Source: Schistocerca nitens
Lineage: Eukaryota > Arthropoda > Insecta > Orthoptera > Acrididae
Direction: 5' to 3'
Assembly (NCBI RefSeq): GCF_023898315.1
Contig: NC_064616.1
Location: 707,945,389 to 708,009,388, forward strand
DNA length: 64,000 nt
Below, piece after piece: positions 63,088 to 64,000 of the stretch. Below the pieces are notes generated by a model. The model ran no database searches and was not told the origin of the DNA. It saw only the letters and a program-made list of their open reading frames with translations. Within the stretch, counting starts at the first letter, position 1. Each line of letters begins with the position of its first letter. The translations under genes were made by a program, and so were the position numbers.

Positions 63088-64000
63088 CACTCCTGGAAAT
63101 TGAAATAAGAACACCGTGAATTCATTGTCCCAGGAAGGGGAAACTTTATTGACACATTCCTGTGGTCAGATACATCACATGATCACACTGACAGAACCAC
63201 AGGCACATAGACACAGGCAACAGAGCATGCACAATGTCGGCACTAGTACAGTGTATATCCACCTTTCGCAGCAATGCAGGCTGCTATTCTCCCATGGAGA
63301 CGATCGTAGAGATGCTGGATGTAGTCCTGTGGAACGGCTTGCCATGCCATTTCCACCTGGCGCCTCAGTTGGACCAGCGTTCGTGCTGGACGTGCAGACC
63401 GCGTGAGACGACGCTTCATCCAGTCCCAAACATGCTCAATGGGGGACAGATCCGGAGATCTTGCTGGCCAGGGTAGTTGACTTACACCTTCTAGAGCACG
63501 TTGGGTGGCACGGGATACATGCGGACGTGCATTGTCCTGTTGGAACAGCAAGTTCCCTTGCCGGTCTAGGAATGGTAGAACGATGGGTTCGATGACGGTT
63601 TGGATGTACCGTGCACTATTCAGTGTCCCCTCGACGATCACCAGTGGTGTACGGCCAGTGTAGGAGATCGCTCCCCACACCATGATGCCGGCTGTTGGCC
63701 CTGTGTGCCTCGGTCGTATGCAGTCCTGATTGTGGCGCTCACCTGCACGGCGCCAAACACGCATACGACCATCATTGGCACCAAGGCAGAAGCGACTCTC
63801 ATCGCTGAAGACGACACGTCTCCATTCGTCCCTCCATTCACGCCTGTCGCGACACCACTGGAGGCGGGCTGCACGATGTTGGGGCGTGAGCGGAAGACGG
63901 CCTAACGGTGTGCGGGACCGTAGCCCAGCTTCATGGAGACGGTTGCGAATGGACCTCGCCGATACCCCAGGAGCAACAGTGTCCCTAATTTGCTGGGAAG
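63088..64000 (-). mobile_element. Tc1 family type 2, copy E (runs off window)
   Basis: Left end CACTCCTGGAAATTGAAATA after TA (63086-63087), inserted into the RT of a LINE. By comparison with copy A the other end would lie at about 64,509, outside the window. Confidence 0.95.
63243..64000 (-). CDS. Tc1 type 2 transposase, copy E (partial, open in window)
   Basis: The C-terminal 252 codons are visible and open to the window edge. All three catalytic positions are present (FSDESRF, FQQDNARPH, LSPIEHVWD), and the normal end GGYTLY is reached, unlike copies A and B. One visible change is GPTAGIMVWG where others have GPTPGIMVWG. The N-terminus is outside the window, so full integrity is unknown. 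Confidence 0.88.
   Translation of the reverse strand, partial: SQQIRDTVAPGVSARSIRNRLHEAGLRSRTPLGRLPLTPQHRAARLQWCRDRREWRDEWRRVVFSDESRFCLGANDGRMRVWRRAGERHNQDCIRPRHTGPTAGIMVWGAISYTGRTPLVIVEGTLNSARYIQTVIEPIVLPFLDRQGNLLFQQDNARPHVSRATQRALEGVSQLPWPARSPDLSPIEHVWDWMKRRLTRSARPARTLVQLRRQVEMAWQAVPQDYIQHLYDRLHGRIAACIAAKGGYTLY

Overview
This is repeat-dense, non-genic DNA from a large insect genome. A Schistocerca-type locust or grasshopper is the best fit (inference), because the commonest repeat, 14 copies of a tRNA-derived SINE with a body containing GGTTCAAATGGCTCTGAGCA, is one I associate with that genus. Several other tRNA-headed SINE families, CR1-like LINEs ending in a TCTACATC tail, Tc1/mariner elements and a 5S-rRNA-derived SINE fit the same picture. 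I found no convincing host protein-coding gene, functional tRNA or functional rRNA gene. Almost every long open frame belongs to a transposable element or is a shadow of one. SINE families are lettered here for convenience: A (14 copies), B (2), C (3), D (tRNA-headed, tandem/dimeric), E (at least 5), F (1), H (1), plus a 5S-headed family.

Layout. 0-5 kb: a mariner built from two inverted copies of its own 3' end; a 5S-SINE split by a TTAA-flanked Kolobok-like element; a fold-back repeat; SINEs A, B and F. 5-15 kb: a 560-bp fold-back family (first two of three copies), a Tc1 with two SINEs inside it, an old LINE with two family C SINEs inside, a deletion derivative of the same Tc1, and a DUF4817-type DNA transposon. 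15-25 kb: a diverged array shared with 10.3 kb, a Penelope-like remnant, a piggyBac-like remnant carrying 1,422-bp Tc1 copy A, a 3.2-kb DNA transposon that contains a tandem repeat split by a LINE, and another old LINE. 25-35 kb: two sibling internally deleted mariners, a tandem/inverted SINE D cluster, a Tc1 with LINE and SINE insertions, a LINE with a 5' inversion, and a perfect 70-bp-arm palindrome. 35-44 kb: a Tc1 that received a 5.2-kb element with 550-bp terminal inverted repeats and a gag-like coding region; that element in turn carries Tc1 copy B, and a mariner abuts the far end. 44-51 kb: Tc1-like remnants and an old LINE. 51-57.6 kb: a CR1 LINE inserted into an older CR1 copy of opposite orientation, with the best-preserved gene of the window (Tc1 copy C, complete 340-aa transposase) inside it. 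58-64 kb: truncated Tc1 copy D, two opposed LINE fragments, a mariner, and Tc1 copy E running off the window.

Nesting gives a relative age order. Old LINEs, Tc1 relics and 5S-SINE came first. Mariners, Kolobok and the CR1 copy at 51-57 kb followed. The 1,422-bp Tc1 family and SINE A are the youngest. The three complete Tc1 copies have exactly equal lengths and look almost identical by eye, as expected for a recent burst. The most unusual object is the gag-like element with inverted rather than direct terminal repeats (36,223-41,384).
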